Assembly (NCBI RefSeq): GCF_026262505.1
Contig: NC_067208.1
Coordinates: forward strand, 9,433,962-9,497,961
Direction of reading: 5' to 3'
Source of the DNA: Trichomonas vaginalis G3
Taxonomy: Eukaryota > Parabasalia > Trichomonadida > Trichomonadidae
Length of the DNA: 64,000 bases
Shown: positions 21,322 through 31,262 of the stretch, piece by piece
Layout of the letters: each line of letters opens with the position of its first letter
Numbering within the stretch: the first letter of the stretch is position 1
Position numbers and translations under genes: made by a program
Notes under the pieces: generated by a model
The model's database searches: none
Seen by the model: only the letters and a program-made list of their open reading frames with translations
What the model was told of the DNA's origin: nothing

Positions 21322-22711
21322 TATTATGTGTGAGTTCAGTACCTTGTTAAATGATTCCACGCCATTATTCGAAAAAATCATATCCTTCACATTCATTTTA
21401 TTTATTTCTTCGTATTTATATTTCCATGTGCGAAGGAAATAAGCGGCAAATTTTGAAGTATCTTTAATTAATTCTAACTTGGAACAGATAAGTTTAAAAA
21501 CTGAATTAGGAACGAATGGGCACCCACATAATAATTTTAATAAAGATTTGGATGCATGATCATCTTGATTGCACAACTTCTTAAAGTTCTTTACAAGCGC
21601 AGCAATGTAATGAAATATGCATCCAGTAAGAACTGTCTCTTTGCTGATCTTTTCTTTGATAGAGTTCATCAAAGCTGCTTCAAAATCTGTTGTGATGATG
21701 GAAAATTGATTAAGACCAATTTTAATCTGTTCATATGTTAACATCATATTGAAAACAGTATTATAATCATCAGCACTTCTTCCCGTCATCAAAACATGTA
21801 GAAAAGGGAGATATAAATTTGTAGCATTATCAAATACCAAGAAATTCAATAATTGACCATTTGAGAGATTTATTGGTACCACTTTGAATGTACCATCTAT
21901 GAACAAATGTTTTAAAGTTCGTGCACAATTAATGAATAAAGGCAATCCAAAAAAGTAAAACTTAGAATCATCAATATTGGAATAAATTTTTGTAATATAG
22001 AAATTTTGATTGTTATAATGTTCAAGTAATTTTTTAATCAACTCATCTTCGTTCATTTTCATTTTTGGTTTAATTTCCTGGTACAACCTTCTGATAACAT
22101 CAGACGATATTTCAATAATATCATCGTGAGATTCGTTATATTCTAACACAAGCTGATTTGCAAATGCTATTACCCGACTTAATGAAACAATAGGATTAAC
22201 CTGAATGAAATTTTGTATCTCACTCTCAAGTTCTAATTTATTTTGGTTAGTACCATCAATAATTGAAGATTTTGTATGTTTTGGACATCGATGTGGAGGA
22301 TTAATTTCACAAACTTCAGCTTTTTTGCCTGTATTTGCTGGGAACAATGTAACAAGTTGAGAATAAGAACATCTTTTCTTTTTGGTGCAATAATAAACAA
22401 TTTCCAATCGATCAATTTTTGAATAATATATTTGAAAGCGAATAGGGATCCCTTCTGGATATATAACACTTTGATATTTCAATTTATCTGAATCAGATAT
22501 TTGAAAAATATGATATGTTCTTAGAATGTTTTTTATTCTTATTTTACATTTGTCTTGCTCATCTTGATTCATGATAATATAATTAGGAACACATTGTTTG
22601 CATGTATCTTCTGTAATGGCAGCTTTTTGGACTTTTGATTTAGTTTTTTGATATTGAAATGCATTTTGAATTAGAATGTTTGAATTGAGTAGATCATCAA
22701 TGGGAAGATTA

Positions 22712-24100
22712 TCAGTAAAATGAGTAATGTTTGAAAGGATGGCAATGGAACTGTACTATTACAGTTGGAGGATTAGAAACAATCCTTTGTACGGAACTCT
22801 GATTTGCAGCAATTGGAGGATTAGAAACAATCCTTTGTACGGAACTCTGATTTGCAGAAGTTGGAGGATTTGAAGGTATCCTAAAAATTGCCGTTCGATT
22901 AATTCTTTTAGAACGAGAAGGTGAAATTTGAACATTTCCATGAAGATTTATCAAATTTTGATTTCTTTCAATGGATTGTAAACTTCTTTCTTGATTTGTC
23001 AAATTTTGATTTCTTTCAATGGATTGTAAACTTCTTTCTTGATTTGTCAAATTTTGATTTCTTTCAATGGATTGTAAACTTCTTTCTTGATTTGTCAAAT
23101 TTTGATTTCTTTCAATGGATTGTAAACTTCTTTCTTGATTTGTCAAATTTTGATTTCTTTCAATGGATTGTAAACTTCTTTCTTGATTTGTCAAATTTTG
23201 ATTTCTTTCAATGGATTGTAAACTTCTTTCTTGATTTGTCAAATTTTGATTTCTTTCAATGGATTGTAAACTTCTTTCTTGATTTGTCAAATTTTGATTT
23301 CTTTCAATGGATTGTAAACTTCTTTCTTGATTTGTCAAATTTTGATTTCTTTCAATGGATTGTAAACTTCTTTCTTGATTCCTATCTTTATTTTGTAATA
23401 TATTATTACAACTTTCATTTTCAAACTCAAATTCATTAAATGGTTCTTCTTGTTCAGATTGTTTTTGACTGTTTTCCGACGAATGTTTTTCAATAAATTT
23501 TAATATTTGGCATTCCGTATTTTTCAATTCTGCCAATGATGATGGTGATTCATCAGAATATCCTAATGGCCATTTATCTTCCATTGATTTTGTATCACCA
23601 TTATCATTATCAGCAACATCTATAGTAGCATCTTTACTTTCCGATTCCATTTTCTTACATTCTGTTCCATTTTCTTTGGATTCCTCCTCTTCTGACTCAT
23701 CCTCCGATTTTTGATCAAAATTAAAGTTTAAAATTTTTAATGCTGCTTGTAAATTACTTTTCGTTATAATAAGTGCTATTTTTGCAACATTTTTGTCGAA
23801 TCCCATTGATGTTAATGAATTATATTCTTGTGATTTACTAATTTTTAATTGATACATATCAAAAAATGGCAAATTGAAAACATCTGTGGGTGGATCAACA
23901 TTTACAACCTTTAAATCAATATCATTGAAACATTTAATTATATCAACTGAATGAAATTCCCTTCTTTTATATTTAATAACAAAAGAATATAAATTCAGAT
24001 TGAATTTCCTTGCTATATAAAGGTATAAACTTAAACAATGAACATCTTGGTTAGAATGAAGTAGAATTACATTCTTTTGATATCTAATTGTTAATTTCAT
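22712..24100 (-). CDS. UBL-UBA-repeat protein of MULE A
   Basis: 462 residues from an ATG at 24100. Residues ~1-70 have the length and hydrophobic pattern of a ubiquitin-like fold (weak). Residues ~92-128 match a UBA domain well: Leu-Thr-Ser-Met-Gly-Phe-Asp ... Ala-Leu-Ile-Ile-Thr ... Ala-Leu-Lys-Ile-Leu. An acidic Ser/Glu-rich linker follows. Then come nine perfect 16-residue repeats (Asn-Gln-Glu-Arg-Ser-Leu-Gln-Ser-Ile-Glu-Arg) and two-plus repeats of Ser-Asn-Pro-Pro. UBL-UBA proteins such as Rad23 shuttle ubiquitinated cargo; a transposon copy could steer transposase turnover. It overlaps the transposase frame by 44 nt (+1), so it may be the N-terminal half of a formerly fused transposase. 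Confidence 0.75.
   Translation of the reverse strand: MKLTIRYQKNVILLHSNQDVHCLSLYLYIARKFNLNLYSFVIKYKRREFHSVDIIKCFNDIDLKVVNVDPPTDVFNLPFFDMYQLKISKSQEYNSLTSMGFDKNVAKIALIITKSNLQAALKILNFNFDQKSEDESEEEESKENGTECKKMESESKDATIDVADNDNGDTKSMEDKWPLGYSDESPSSLAELKNTECQILKFIEKHSSENSQKQSEQEEPFNEFEFENESCNNILQNKDRNQERSLQSIERNQNLTNQERSLQSIERNQNLTNQERSLQSIERNQNLTNQERSLQSIERNQNLTNQERSLQSIERNQNLTNQERSLQSIERNQNLTNQERSLQSIERNQNLTNQERSLQSIERNQNLTNQERSLQSIERNQNLINLHGNVQISPSRSKRINRTAIFRIPSNPPTSANQSSVQRIVSNPPIAANQSSVQRIVSNPPTVIVQFHCHPFKHYSFY
22765..22870 (-). repeat. 48-bp coding repeats, two copies and a partial
   Basis: Starts at 22765, 22813 and 22861 with TTGGAGGATT on the plus strand. These encode the Ser-Asn-Pro-Pro ... 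Ser-Val-Gln-Arg-Ile repeats at the C-terminus of the UBL-UBA protein. The unit length equals that of the neighbouring array although the sequence differs. Confidence 0.85.
22951..23380 (-). repeat. 48-bp coding minisatellite, nine copies
   Basis: The unit begins TCAAATTTTGATTTCTTTCA on the plus strand and repeats without change from 22951 to 23380 (430 bp). It keeps the reading frame and encodes a 16-residue charged repeat. Perfect identity implies recent expansion or ongoing homogenisation. Confidence 0.95.
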
Positions 24101-24298
24101 AAAAAAGTAATTTTCAGATTTAAAAAAGTGAAAACCTTATTTATTAATAATTATTTAATTTGTTAATTAGAAAAAGAATTAATGAAAAATGTAATTAAAA
24201 TAGTTAAAAGATGATGAAACGATGAATAACAATGAAATTAGAAATATTACGATGCGATAGTATTAATATAGTAAAATCGAGTATGAGACAAAAGAATT

Positions 24299-25211
24299 TT
24301 ATAAATTAAATTTAATATATTGATAACAAGATATTGTCATCGTTGAGATTGATAATATAGGTAGTAATTATGAAAAAATGTAAGAGATGGATAACAATTT
24401 TATAAGAAATTGACTTGATATTTAGAGATTCTTTTAAATCATACGACAATCATAGTTTACTATGATTCAAAATAGATTTAAATGACAAATATATTATTAT
24501 TAGATATGTAAACATGTCAGATATCTTTAATTTTAGTAATATTTTTTAATTTTCCTATAATAACTTCATTTAATCATCTTCAATATTTTTCTTTCTTTTT
24601 TCTATTTATTATTCATTTATTTATTCATATTTTTCTCTTGTTATCTTCTTTTGATCTTCAGATTAATCAAATCTTTTATTTTTTCCTCAGTTACTCACTT
24701 AACAATCGCCGTATATTGATATATTGTCGAAAATAACGTAAATAGCGATAAATTCTCTTTAATATCTCGCAAAGTTATGAACGTTTAGCAATTATCGAAT
24801 GTAGGTAAATCTAGCTTATACATAAACATATCATTCATTTCAAATTGAACTATTCGTATGTATTCTTTTTTTGCTTGTCACACTTGAAAGATGTTCTTAT
24901 TTTTGAAGTAGAAAATTTAAGTTGGTTGTTTTTCTTTGAAACTCTTGTAGATGCTAGATCTTTATAATATTTTGTTATGAACAATATTTTTTCGTCTTGA
25001 TTTCAATATTTTCTCGATAAAAATTTGAAAATTTGATAATAATATGTGAGTTTTTCAAATCTTTTATAATACGTATCTCATACATATTGTTTTAAACATA
25101 CCTTTAGGCGAAAGACATGAAGAAAAGCAATGCATAGAGATTTTGTTTCCATTAACGGACAAAAATAATTGTGTGTCATAATATGCGCAGTTCTCAATTT
25201 TGCGCATATTT
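24299..25211 (-). repeat. Right terminal inverted repeat of MULE A
   Basis: 913 bp, inverse match to 15094-16130. It stops at TGCGCATATTT, where virus-like element 1 sequence begins. The interval 24101-24298 between it and the UBL-UBA gene holds the presumed promoter and no other gene. Confidence 0.9.
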
Positions 25212-25220
25212 AATTAATAT

Positions 25221-25269
25221 ACATATCAAGTGTACGGAGGCACTGCGTTCCACCTTACCCTTGATATGT
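25221..25269. other. Stem-loop at left edge of virus-like element 1
   Basis: ACATATCAAG at 25221-25230 pairs perfectly with CTTGATATGT at 25260-25269. The loop holds a GC-rich core GGCACTGCGTTCC (25239-25251) that is itself a near-perfect 5-bp hairpin with a 3-nt loop. The core resembles GGCACTTCGTGCC at the left edge of virus-like element 2. It may mark the terminus, but this is not proven. Confidence 0.5.
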
Positions 25270-25417
25270 GAATTTGACACTTTACAAAACCGTTAACGTA
25301 TATTTTACAACACAAACGACAACACTAACTTAACCTTAAATATTTACAAAGCCGCCAACCACTTCAACTCACTAACGTTTTCACAAACGACTTCACTAAT
25401 GTAAAAAATAAACGTTC

Positions 25418-25738
25418 TCACTTACAAAAGTATTGCAACTCCTTCCATTGCTGTGCTTCATATAACAGCTCATAATCTTCTGACTCACTTTCTTCTTCAT
25501 ATAGGTCAAAATCACTGTCATAGTTTATACCTGTAAGTTTTGACAAAGCTAATGAAACACGTTTACCGTTTGTATCGTATGCTTGTATAAACTTTCTATT
25601 CTTCATTCCTTCATAAACGCTCAAACTAACTTTACCTTTTCTCCCTCGTATCTGATAGAATGTATTTTCACGAGGAACGAAGAACAAGTTCTTGAACTCA
25701 TGACCGTTGTAGTTTGTTATCTCAATAGTTTTCGTCAT
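25418..25738 (-). CDS. Small acidic-tailed protein of virus-like element 1
   Basis: 106 residues from an ATG at 25738, apparently whole. The N-terminal ~75 residues look like a small beta-rich domain with basic patches (Arg-Gly-Arg-Lys-Gly-Lys, Gly-Lys-Arg-Val). The tail is strongly acidic (Glu-Glu-Glu-Ser-Glu-Ser-Glu-Asp). I do not recognise the family. It is the outermost gene on the left; upstream is an A-rich leader like those of other genes in the element. Confidence 0.6.
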   Translation of the reverse strand: MTKTIEITNYNGHEFKNLFFVPRENTFYQIRGRKGKVSLSVYEGMKNRKFIQAYDTNGKRVSLALSKLTGINYDSDFDLYEEESESEDYELLYEAQQWKELQYFCK

Positions 25739-25815
25739 TTATATAAAAAGAAAGAAAATCCATTACGTATAAGATTTCAAATCTCTGAACCAAGTGATGA
25801 TTTCGTAAATGTTTT

Positions 25816-26492
25816 CAGTGTCACCACGTCACCATGTCACCAGGTTAATTAACTTCTCTTAAAATTACTGACAACATGACATTTAGACAACAGTCCAGGA
25901 AATATATTTTATCGTTTATGTTTACGTTAATGTTTTCATTAATGATTTCGTAAATGTTTTCAGTGTCACCACATCACCATGTCACCATGTTAATTAACTT
26001 CTCTTAAAATTACTGACAACATGACATTTAGACAACATCAACAAAGGAAATTAAATCGTTAATGTTTTCATTAATGATTTCGTTAATGTTTTCATTAATG
26101 ATTTCGTTAATGTTTTCATTAATGATTTCGTAAATGTTTTCAGTGTCACCACGTCACCATGTCACCATGTTAATTAACTTCTCTTAAAATTACTGACAAC
26201 ATGACATTTAGACAACATCAACAAAGGAAATTAAATCGTAAATGTTTTCGTTTATGATTTCGTAAATGTTTTCAGTGTCACCACGTCACCATGTCACCAT
26301 GTTAATTAACTTCTCTTAAAATTACTGACAACATGACATTTAGACAACATCAACAAAGGAAATTAAATCGTAAATGTTTTCGTTTATGATTTCGTAAATG
26401 TTTTCAGTGTCACCACGTCACCATGTCACCATGTTAATTAACTTCTCTTAAAATTACTGACAACATGACATTTTGACAACTGTCCAGGAAAT
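25816..26492 (+). repeat. Iteron-like array, five modules
   Basis: Modules starting at 25816, 25961, 26141, 26273 and 26405 each hold CAGTGTCACCACGTCACCAT, then TTAATTAACTTCTCTTAAAA, then GACAACATGACATTT. They are separated by short runs of AATGTTTTCNTTAATGATTTCG. The same module, singly or in pairs, recurs at 28900-29110, 31000-31210, 33650-33720 and 34500-34585. The region has no gene. It could be replication iterons or shared transcription signals. Confidence 0.85.
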
Positions 26493-26554
26493 TTGATGCA
26501 GTCCAAAAATAAAGTTAGTTTTAAAATTATTTTTATTTTTTTATTCCTATATAA

Positions 26555-28859
26555 ATGACAGCAACAAACAACAACAGCAACTTTATCATTTCTGATGAAA
26601 AAGTTATTGATTCATTAGCTGAGGAATTAGTTGTGGCAGAAACTAAAACCCTCAACGAAAGAATTGGTGAAAATAAGATTGATTTACATAACTACCTCAA
26701 ACATGATGGAGGAAGAGGAGGAAAACTGGTATGGCTTTATTAGTAAATAAAATTTCAAATTTAACGATTATAGATGTTGATATCAATAAATCGTACAATG
26801 ATGAACTTAAAGAAACAGTTAGAAAAGACATTCTATCAAAACTTTCGGATAAAGATGTTATCGTTAAAACCGCTTCAGGATCTTCACATTTATTGTAACA
26901 CTAATTTCTTCTATTCAACCTCGAACAGAATGATTAAATGCTATTCCTGCAATGATTATGATATCGATATCATGACTTCTATGGATGATTCAAAGCGTTC
27001 TTTAGTAGTTATGGCTGATTCAAGAGTTCGAAAGAATGCAACAGAACCAATCAATACATACTCATTCATTCGTGGAAGTTATGATTCAACATTAACTAGA
27101 ACAGTGAATGATATATTAAATGATTTGAATATTAAGGTAAGAGTTGAACAGAAGAACGAAGAAATAAAGACTATCATGAATGAAAACAAAGATGTAAACA
27201 TTGACGATAAACTTGCCCAGAGCATAGTTGATGGTATTAGTGATTTTGAAGTACATAATGACGGTGGAAACATGAATTTGGAAAAAGAAATAACATTATT
27301 CACACTGTTTCAAGCAATTAATTCGTTACCTAATCATTTAATTAATGAAGCATACGATAACGTTTATAACTTCTGCAATTTAACTGAAAATGCAAAAAGT
27401 AATTTTGAAAAAGCACGTAGTAGATATGCACATTTAATGACTTCTCCATTTGTTTTGGTGAAGATTCTAAACTATACCAAAAGAATATTTATGATGAATA
27501 CGTTTTACCTTTATTACGTAAGCCAAAAATACATTTGATATAAAACTTGATGACTCGTTTTTGATAACAGATATTAGACGCAAGGCTGAAAATCATCAGT
27601 ATAAAAACAGTTCTGAAGTAATTGAGGATTTATCACGTGTAATCCGTTTTGTAGATTGTGGAAACAAATACTTCATTCAGAAAGATTACAACATCCACGA
27701 CAAAATGAATCAAATATCATTCGTTCTTCAATCAAACATGAAAGAGTCACTTAAAATGATTAAATTATTTAAAGAAGGTAAAACCATAACAGCATGGGAT
27801 GTACTACTAAATCAATTATCCTCATTAACCGTTAAGGGTGTTTGCTTTAAATCTGATTCTCCAGATGTTTTCTCAACGTTTCAAGGTTATAAATACAACG
27901 TTCTCGAAAAACCAGATTACTCAAAAATCGAGATGTTTATGGATTTCATTAAAGAAGCCATTTGTGATAATAATGATGAAGTGTATAAATACCTTCTCGG
28001 TTGGATTGCATCAATGATTCAACATCCTGGAATCAAGAATGAAACAGCAATTATTTTGAAAGGACTTCAGGGAACAGGTAAAAACAGATTTACAGACATT
28101 ATTTCTGAACTTCTCGCTGGTTATTCATGTAAAAACATTACTGAAATAAGTGAGCTAACGGATAATTTCAACTCAGTAGTTGAAAATAAAATGTTTCTTG
28201 TACTTAATGAACTCAAGAATGTAGGTGAAGACAGACTCGCAAACTTCAACGCTTTGAAATCAATTATAACGGATAATGAGATTAGAATTAATGAAAAGAA
28301 TCAACCCAGAAGAACTGCTCAGAACGTTGCAAACTTCATTTTCGTAACTAATAACATCTACCCTGTCAAAATTGAAGTTGGAGACAGAAGATACGTAGTT
28401 TTAAGGGTTAATGGTAAATTCAAGGGGCAATTTGATTACTTCAAGAATTTAATGGATTCATGCACTAAGGAATTTTATGATAATTTACTAACGTATTTTA
28501 TGCAATATGACCTTTCATCATTTAATGTACGAATCATACCGATGACTGAAGCCAAACAAGATTTAATAGAATTATCAACAAATCCTTTAGATGTATGGAT
28601 AAATACACATTATGATGAATTGTGTGCAGGTATGACATGTAAAAATGCTCTATTCTGCAAACCATCAGACATGAAAGACAAAAACTTTCAAATGAGCATT
28701 AAGGATAAATGTGATAGGAAACAGAGAAGAATAGATGGTAAACAAACATGGTGTTATGTTTTGAAAGAAGAAATGAAAGGATTATATAAACAGATTGAAC
28801 CAAACGATAATGATGATTCATTTACTGATGATGAAATACCTGTAAATGAAGCTTTATAA
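26555..28859 (+). pseudogene. Primase-SF3 helicase of virus-like element 1, left-arm copy (broken)
   Basis: A second copy of the gene at 31263-33572, in opposite orientation and nearly identical to it. This copy is broken (about two to three breaks). The helicase half is still recognisable by its Walker A and B motifs. Confidence 0.88.
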
Positions 28860-29129
28860 AGTATGATTGGAATTTATTTTTGCATTCAACCCATGCTGTG
28901 ATGTCAAAATGTCATGTTGTCAGTAATTTTAAGAGAAGTTAATTAACCTGGTGACACATGGTGACGTGGTGACACCATCAGTTATTCAAAAATAATTCAT
29001 AAATGCCTTCCTCCTTTCGTACCTGTTGTCTAAATGTCATGGTGTCACCACGTCACCATGTGTCACCAGGTTAATTAACTTCTCTTAAAAATGATGACAA
29101 CATGACATTTAGACAACACAGCAGGATTA

Positions 29130-29450
29130 ATGCAAAAATGAATGTTATCGTTTATGTTATCGTTAATGTTATCGTTTATGTTATCGTTTATGTTATCGTT
29201 AATGTTATCAGTGTCGAACATAATTGACATGGAGCATTTATGTTATCCTTAATGTTATCGTTTATGTTATCGTTTATGTTATCGTTTATGTTATCGTTAA
29301 TGTTATCGTTTATGTTATCGTTTATGTTATCGTTAATGTTATCAGTGTCGAACATAATTGACATGGAGCATTTATGTTATCCTTAATGTTATCGTTTATG
29401 TTATCGTTTATGTTATCGTTAATGTTATCAGTGTCGAACATAATTGACGA
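29130..29450 (+). repeat. 12-bp GTTATCGTTTAT/GTTATCGTTAAT array
   Basis: Variable runs of the two 12-bp units, interrupted three times by a segment containing CAGTGTCGAACATAATTGAC. The mirrored array in the right arm (about 30810-30985) is shorter, so copy number has drifted since the duplication. No gene lies at 28860-29486 apart from this and the module pair at 28900-29110. Confidence 0.9.
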
Positions 29451-29486
29451 TCAGAACATTCTCTGTTCGTGAATGATATCATGACT

Positions 29487-30314
29487 TCATTCTTCCTCTT
29501 TGAAGTTATCGAAATATTCTGTTATTTTTTCCTTCAGTAATGTTAAGTCTTCTTTGAATGTAAGTATTGTACAACCTTTGATGTCATAGTGTGTTTGAGG
29601 AAGAGTATTTTTGACAATTTCCTTTATTTGTTCATTCGGAGTCATTGAAATCGGTAAGTTTTCACGATAGAACCAGTTTCTGTCAGATTTATATATCTTA
29701 GCTAAGTCATAAAAGCTTTTGTTGTTTCTTCTGACTAAATGTAACATAACCATATCTCTGTCTTCTTCTTTCTCCAACTCTTCAGTATATATCATATACT
29801 TATAACTCTTTTCCTTTCCTTTTGGTACTGAACGCGGTATTCTTTTCTGTATGCTTTTGTCTTTGGATTCAATGACTTCATCTTTTGCATGAAGTTTCTT
29901 TTCCATCTCTCCACGTTCTGCTTTATATAGTTCATCTAACATCATGAAAATATAACAAGCATAACGAGGTGAATCCCACATTGCTACAGCGTTTACTAAA
30001 AGTCTATGAACATAATAACCTTTCAAACAAGGAGCCAAATTCTTGCGATTTTCATACGGAATCTCTTCCCTCGGAAAACCGGGGGAAGCAATCATATGAG
30101 GAAATTCTTCTAAAAGTTCTTTTGTCTGTTGGTTTTCAAACCAATGATATGCTTGCTTTGTAGAACGAAGAGCATTTATTATACTTTGCATTTGGTACAT
30201 GTCATCTTTGACTGAACGAATGAGACGTAACTGTTTGTTATACTGTATGTACTCGTATTCTTCATTGATGGCTTCATGAACGATAGCAGTTGTTGTGTTC
30301 TCTGATGTTGACAT
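29487..30314 (-). CDS. KilA-N/BRO-type DNA-binding protein spanning arm and spacer
   Basis: 275 residues from an ATG at 30314 and apparently whole. A middle segment (Lys-Gly-Tyr-Tyr-Val-His ... Ala-Met-Trp-Asp-Ser-Pro-Arg-Tyr-Ala-Cys-Tyr) matches the last part of KilA-N-like domains. A charged linker and a basic C-terminal domain follow, as in BRO/MSV199-type viral proteins. The first 129 residues lie in the 403-bp spacer; the rest lies in the left arm and is duplicated in the right arm. The leader ACAGTAATG is shared with the KilA-N gene at 33767-34432. Such proteins are thought to bind nucleic acid and modulate transcription or replication. Confidence 0.7.
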   Translation of the reverse strand: MSTSENTTTAIVHEAINEEYEYIQYNKQLRLIRSVKDDMYQMQSIINALRSTKQAYHWFENQQTKELLEEFPHMIASPGFPREEIPYENRKNLAPCLKGYYVHRLLVNAVAMWDSPRYACYIFMMLDELYKAERGEMEKKLHAKDEVIESKDKSIQKRIPRSVPKGKEKSYKYMIYTEELEKEEDRDMVMLHLVRRNNKSFYDLAKIYKSDRNWFYRENLPISMTPNEQIKEIVKNTLPQTHYDIKGCTILTFKEDLTLLKEKITEYFDNFKEEE

Positions 30315-30329
30315 TACTGTCTTTACATA
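29927..30329. other. 403-bp spacer between inverted arms
   Basis: Single-copy DNA carrying the start and N-terminal part of the KilA/BRO-type gene, in the orientation that joins the left arm. Recombination between the arms would flip it and attach the same N-terminus to the right-arm copy. Confidence 0.85.
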
Positions 30330-30769
30330 ATAAAGCAGAACGTGGAGAGATGGAAAAGAAACTTCATGCAAAAGATGAAGTCATTGAATCCAAAGACAAA
30401 AGCATACAGAAAAGAATACCGCGTTCAGTACCAAAAGGAAAGGAAAAGAGTTATAAGTATATGATATATACTGAAGAGTTGGAGAAAGAAGAAGACAGAG
30501 ATATGGTTATGTTACATTTAGTCAGAAGAAACAACAAAAGCTTTTATGACTTAGCTAAGATATATAAATCTGACAGAAACTGGTTCTATCGTGAAAACTT
30601 ACCGATTTCAATGACTCCGAATGAACAAATAAAGGAAATTGTCAAAAATACTCTTCCTCAAACACACTATGACATCAAAGGTTGTACAATACTTACATTC
30701 AAAGAAGACTTAACATTACTGAAGGAAAAAATAACAGAATATTTCGATAACTTCAAAGAGGAAGAATGA
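30330..30769 (+). pseudogene. Right-arm partial copy of the KilA/BRO-type gene
   Basis: Identical in protein to the C-terminal part of the gene at 29487-30314 but without its N-terminal part, which exists only in the spacer. It is part of a virus-like fossil and incomplete by structure. Confidence 0.85.
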
Positions 30770-31262
30770 AGTCATGATATCATTCACGAACAGAGAATGT
30801 TCTGATCGTCAATTATGTTCGACACTGATAACATTAACGATAACATAAACGATAACATAAACGATAACATTAAGGATAACATAAATGCTCCATGTCAATT
30901 ATGTTCGACACTGATAACATTAACGATAACATAAACGATAACATAAACGATAACATTAACGATAACATAAACGATAACATTCATTTTTGCATTAATCCTG
31001 CTGTGTTGTCTAAATGTCATGTTGTCATCATTTTTAAGAGAAGTTAATTAACCTGGTGACACATGGTGACGTGGTGACACCATCAGTTATTCAAAAATAA
31101 TTCATAAATGCCTTCCTCCTTTCGTACCTGTTGTCTAAATGTCATGGTGTCACCACGTCACCATGTGTCACCAGGTTAATTAACTTCTCTTAAAATTACT
31201 GACAACATGACATTTTGACATCACAGCATGGGTTGAATGCAAAAATAAATTCCAATCATACT

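Larger units (their letters stand above)
16233..22572 (-). pseudogene. MULE A transposase gene, interrupted by two mariners
   Basis: Coding pieces on the minus strand are 22572-21322, 20018-19828 and 16426-16233 (stop at 16235-16233). Taking out each mariner plus one TA rejoins them without changing frame, giving about 543 residues from the ATG at 22572. The MULE catalytic core is clear: Leu-Phe-Ile-Asp-Gly-Thr-Phe (first Asp), Thr-Thr-Asp-Phe-Glu-Ala-Ala (second Asp) and Gly-Cys-Ile-Phe-His-Tyr. A Cys/His-rich segment upstream (Tyr-Tyr-Cys, Arg-Cys, His-Arg-Cys-Pro-Lys-His) suits a FLYWCH/WRKY-type zinc finger. The frame stays open to 22755, overlapping the upstream gene by 44 nt in the +1 frame, so the two may once have been fused. 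No SWIM finger was seen. Confidence 0.85.
15094..25211. mobile_element. MULE A: Mutator-like DNA transposon with long terminal inverted repeats
   Basis: Sequence at 15094-16130 recurs in inverse orientation at 24299-25211, giving TIRs of about 0.9 kb that end in TGCGCATATTATGACAC-type motifs. Between them, on the minus strand, lie a UBL-UBA-repeat gene and a MULE-type DDE transposase gene. Two mariners inflate the element by about 4.7 kb. A further copy of the terminal motif at 15026-15042 suggests the true left end is about 75 bp further out (~15019). The matching outer piece is absent on the right, where virus-like element 1 begins. For that reason no target-site duplication can be scored. 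Confidence 0.85.
26407..29926 (+). repeat. Left arm of the large inverted duplication
   Basis: Inverse of 30330-33718. It contains a primase-helicase copy, repeat-rich spacer DNA and the 3' part of a KilA/BRO-type gene. The arm is about 130 bp longer than its partner, mostly from extra GTTATCGTTTAT units at 29130-29450. Confidence 0.92.

Noticed and set aside
22951-23380. Possible CRISPR array
   Set aside because: The repeats are directly adjacent with no unique spacers and sit inside a coding sequence of a eukaryotic transposon.
22921-23439. Plus-strand frame of repeated Phe/Asp/Leu/Ser-rich units
   Set aside because: It is the antisense of the 48-bp coding repeats of the UBL-UBA gene; the minus-strand frame has the domains and start.
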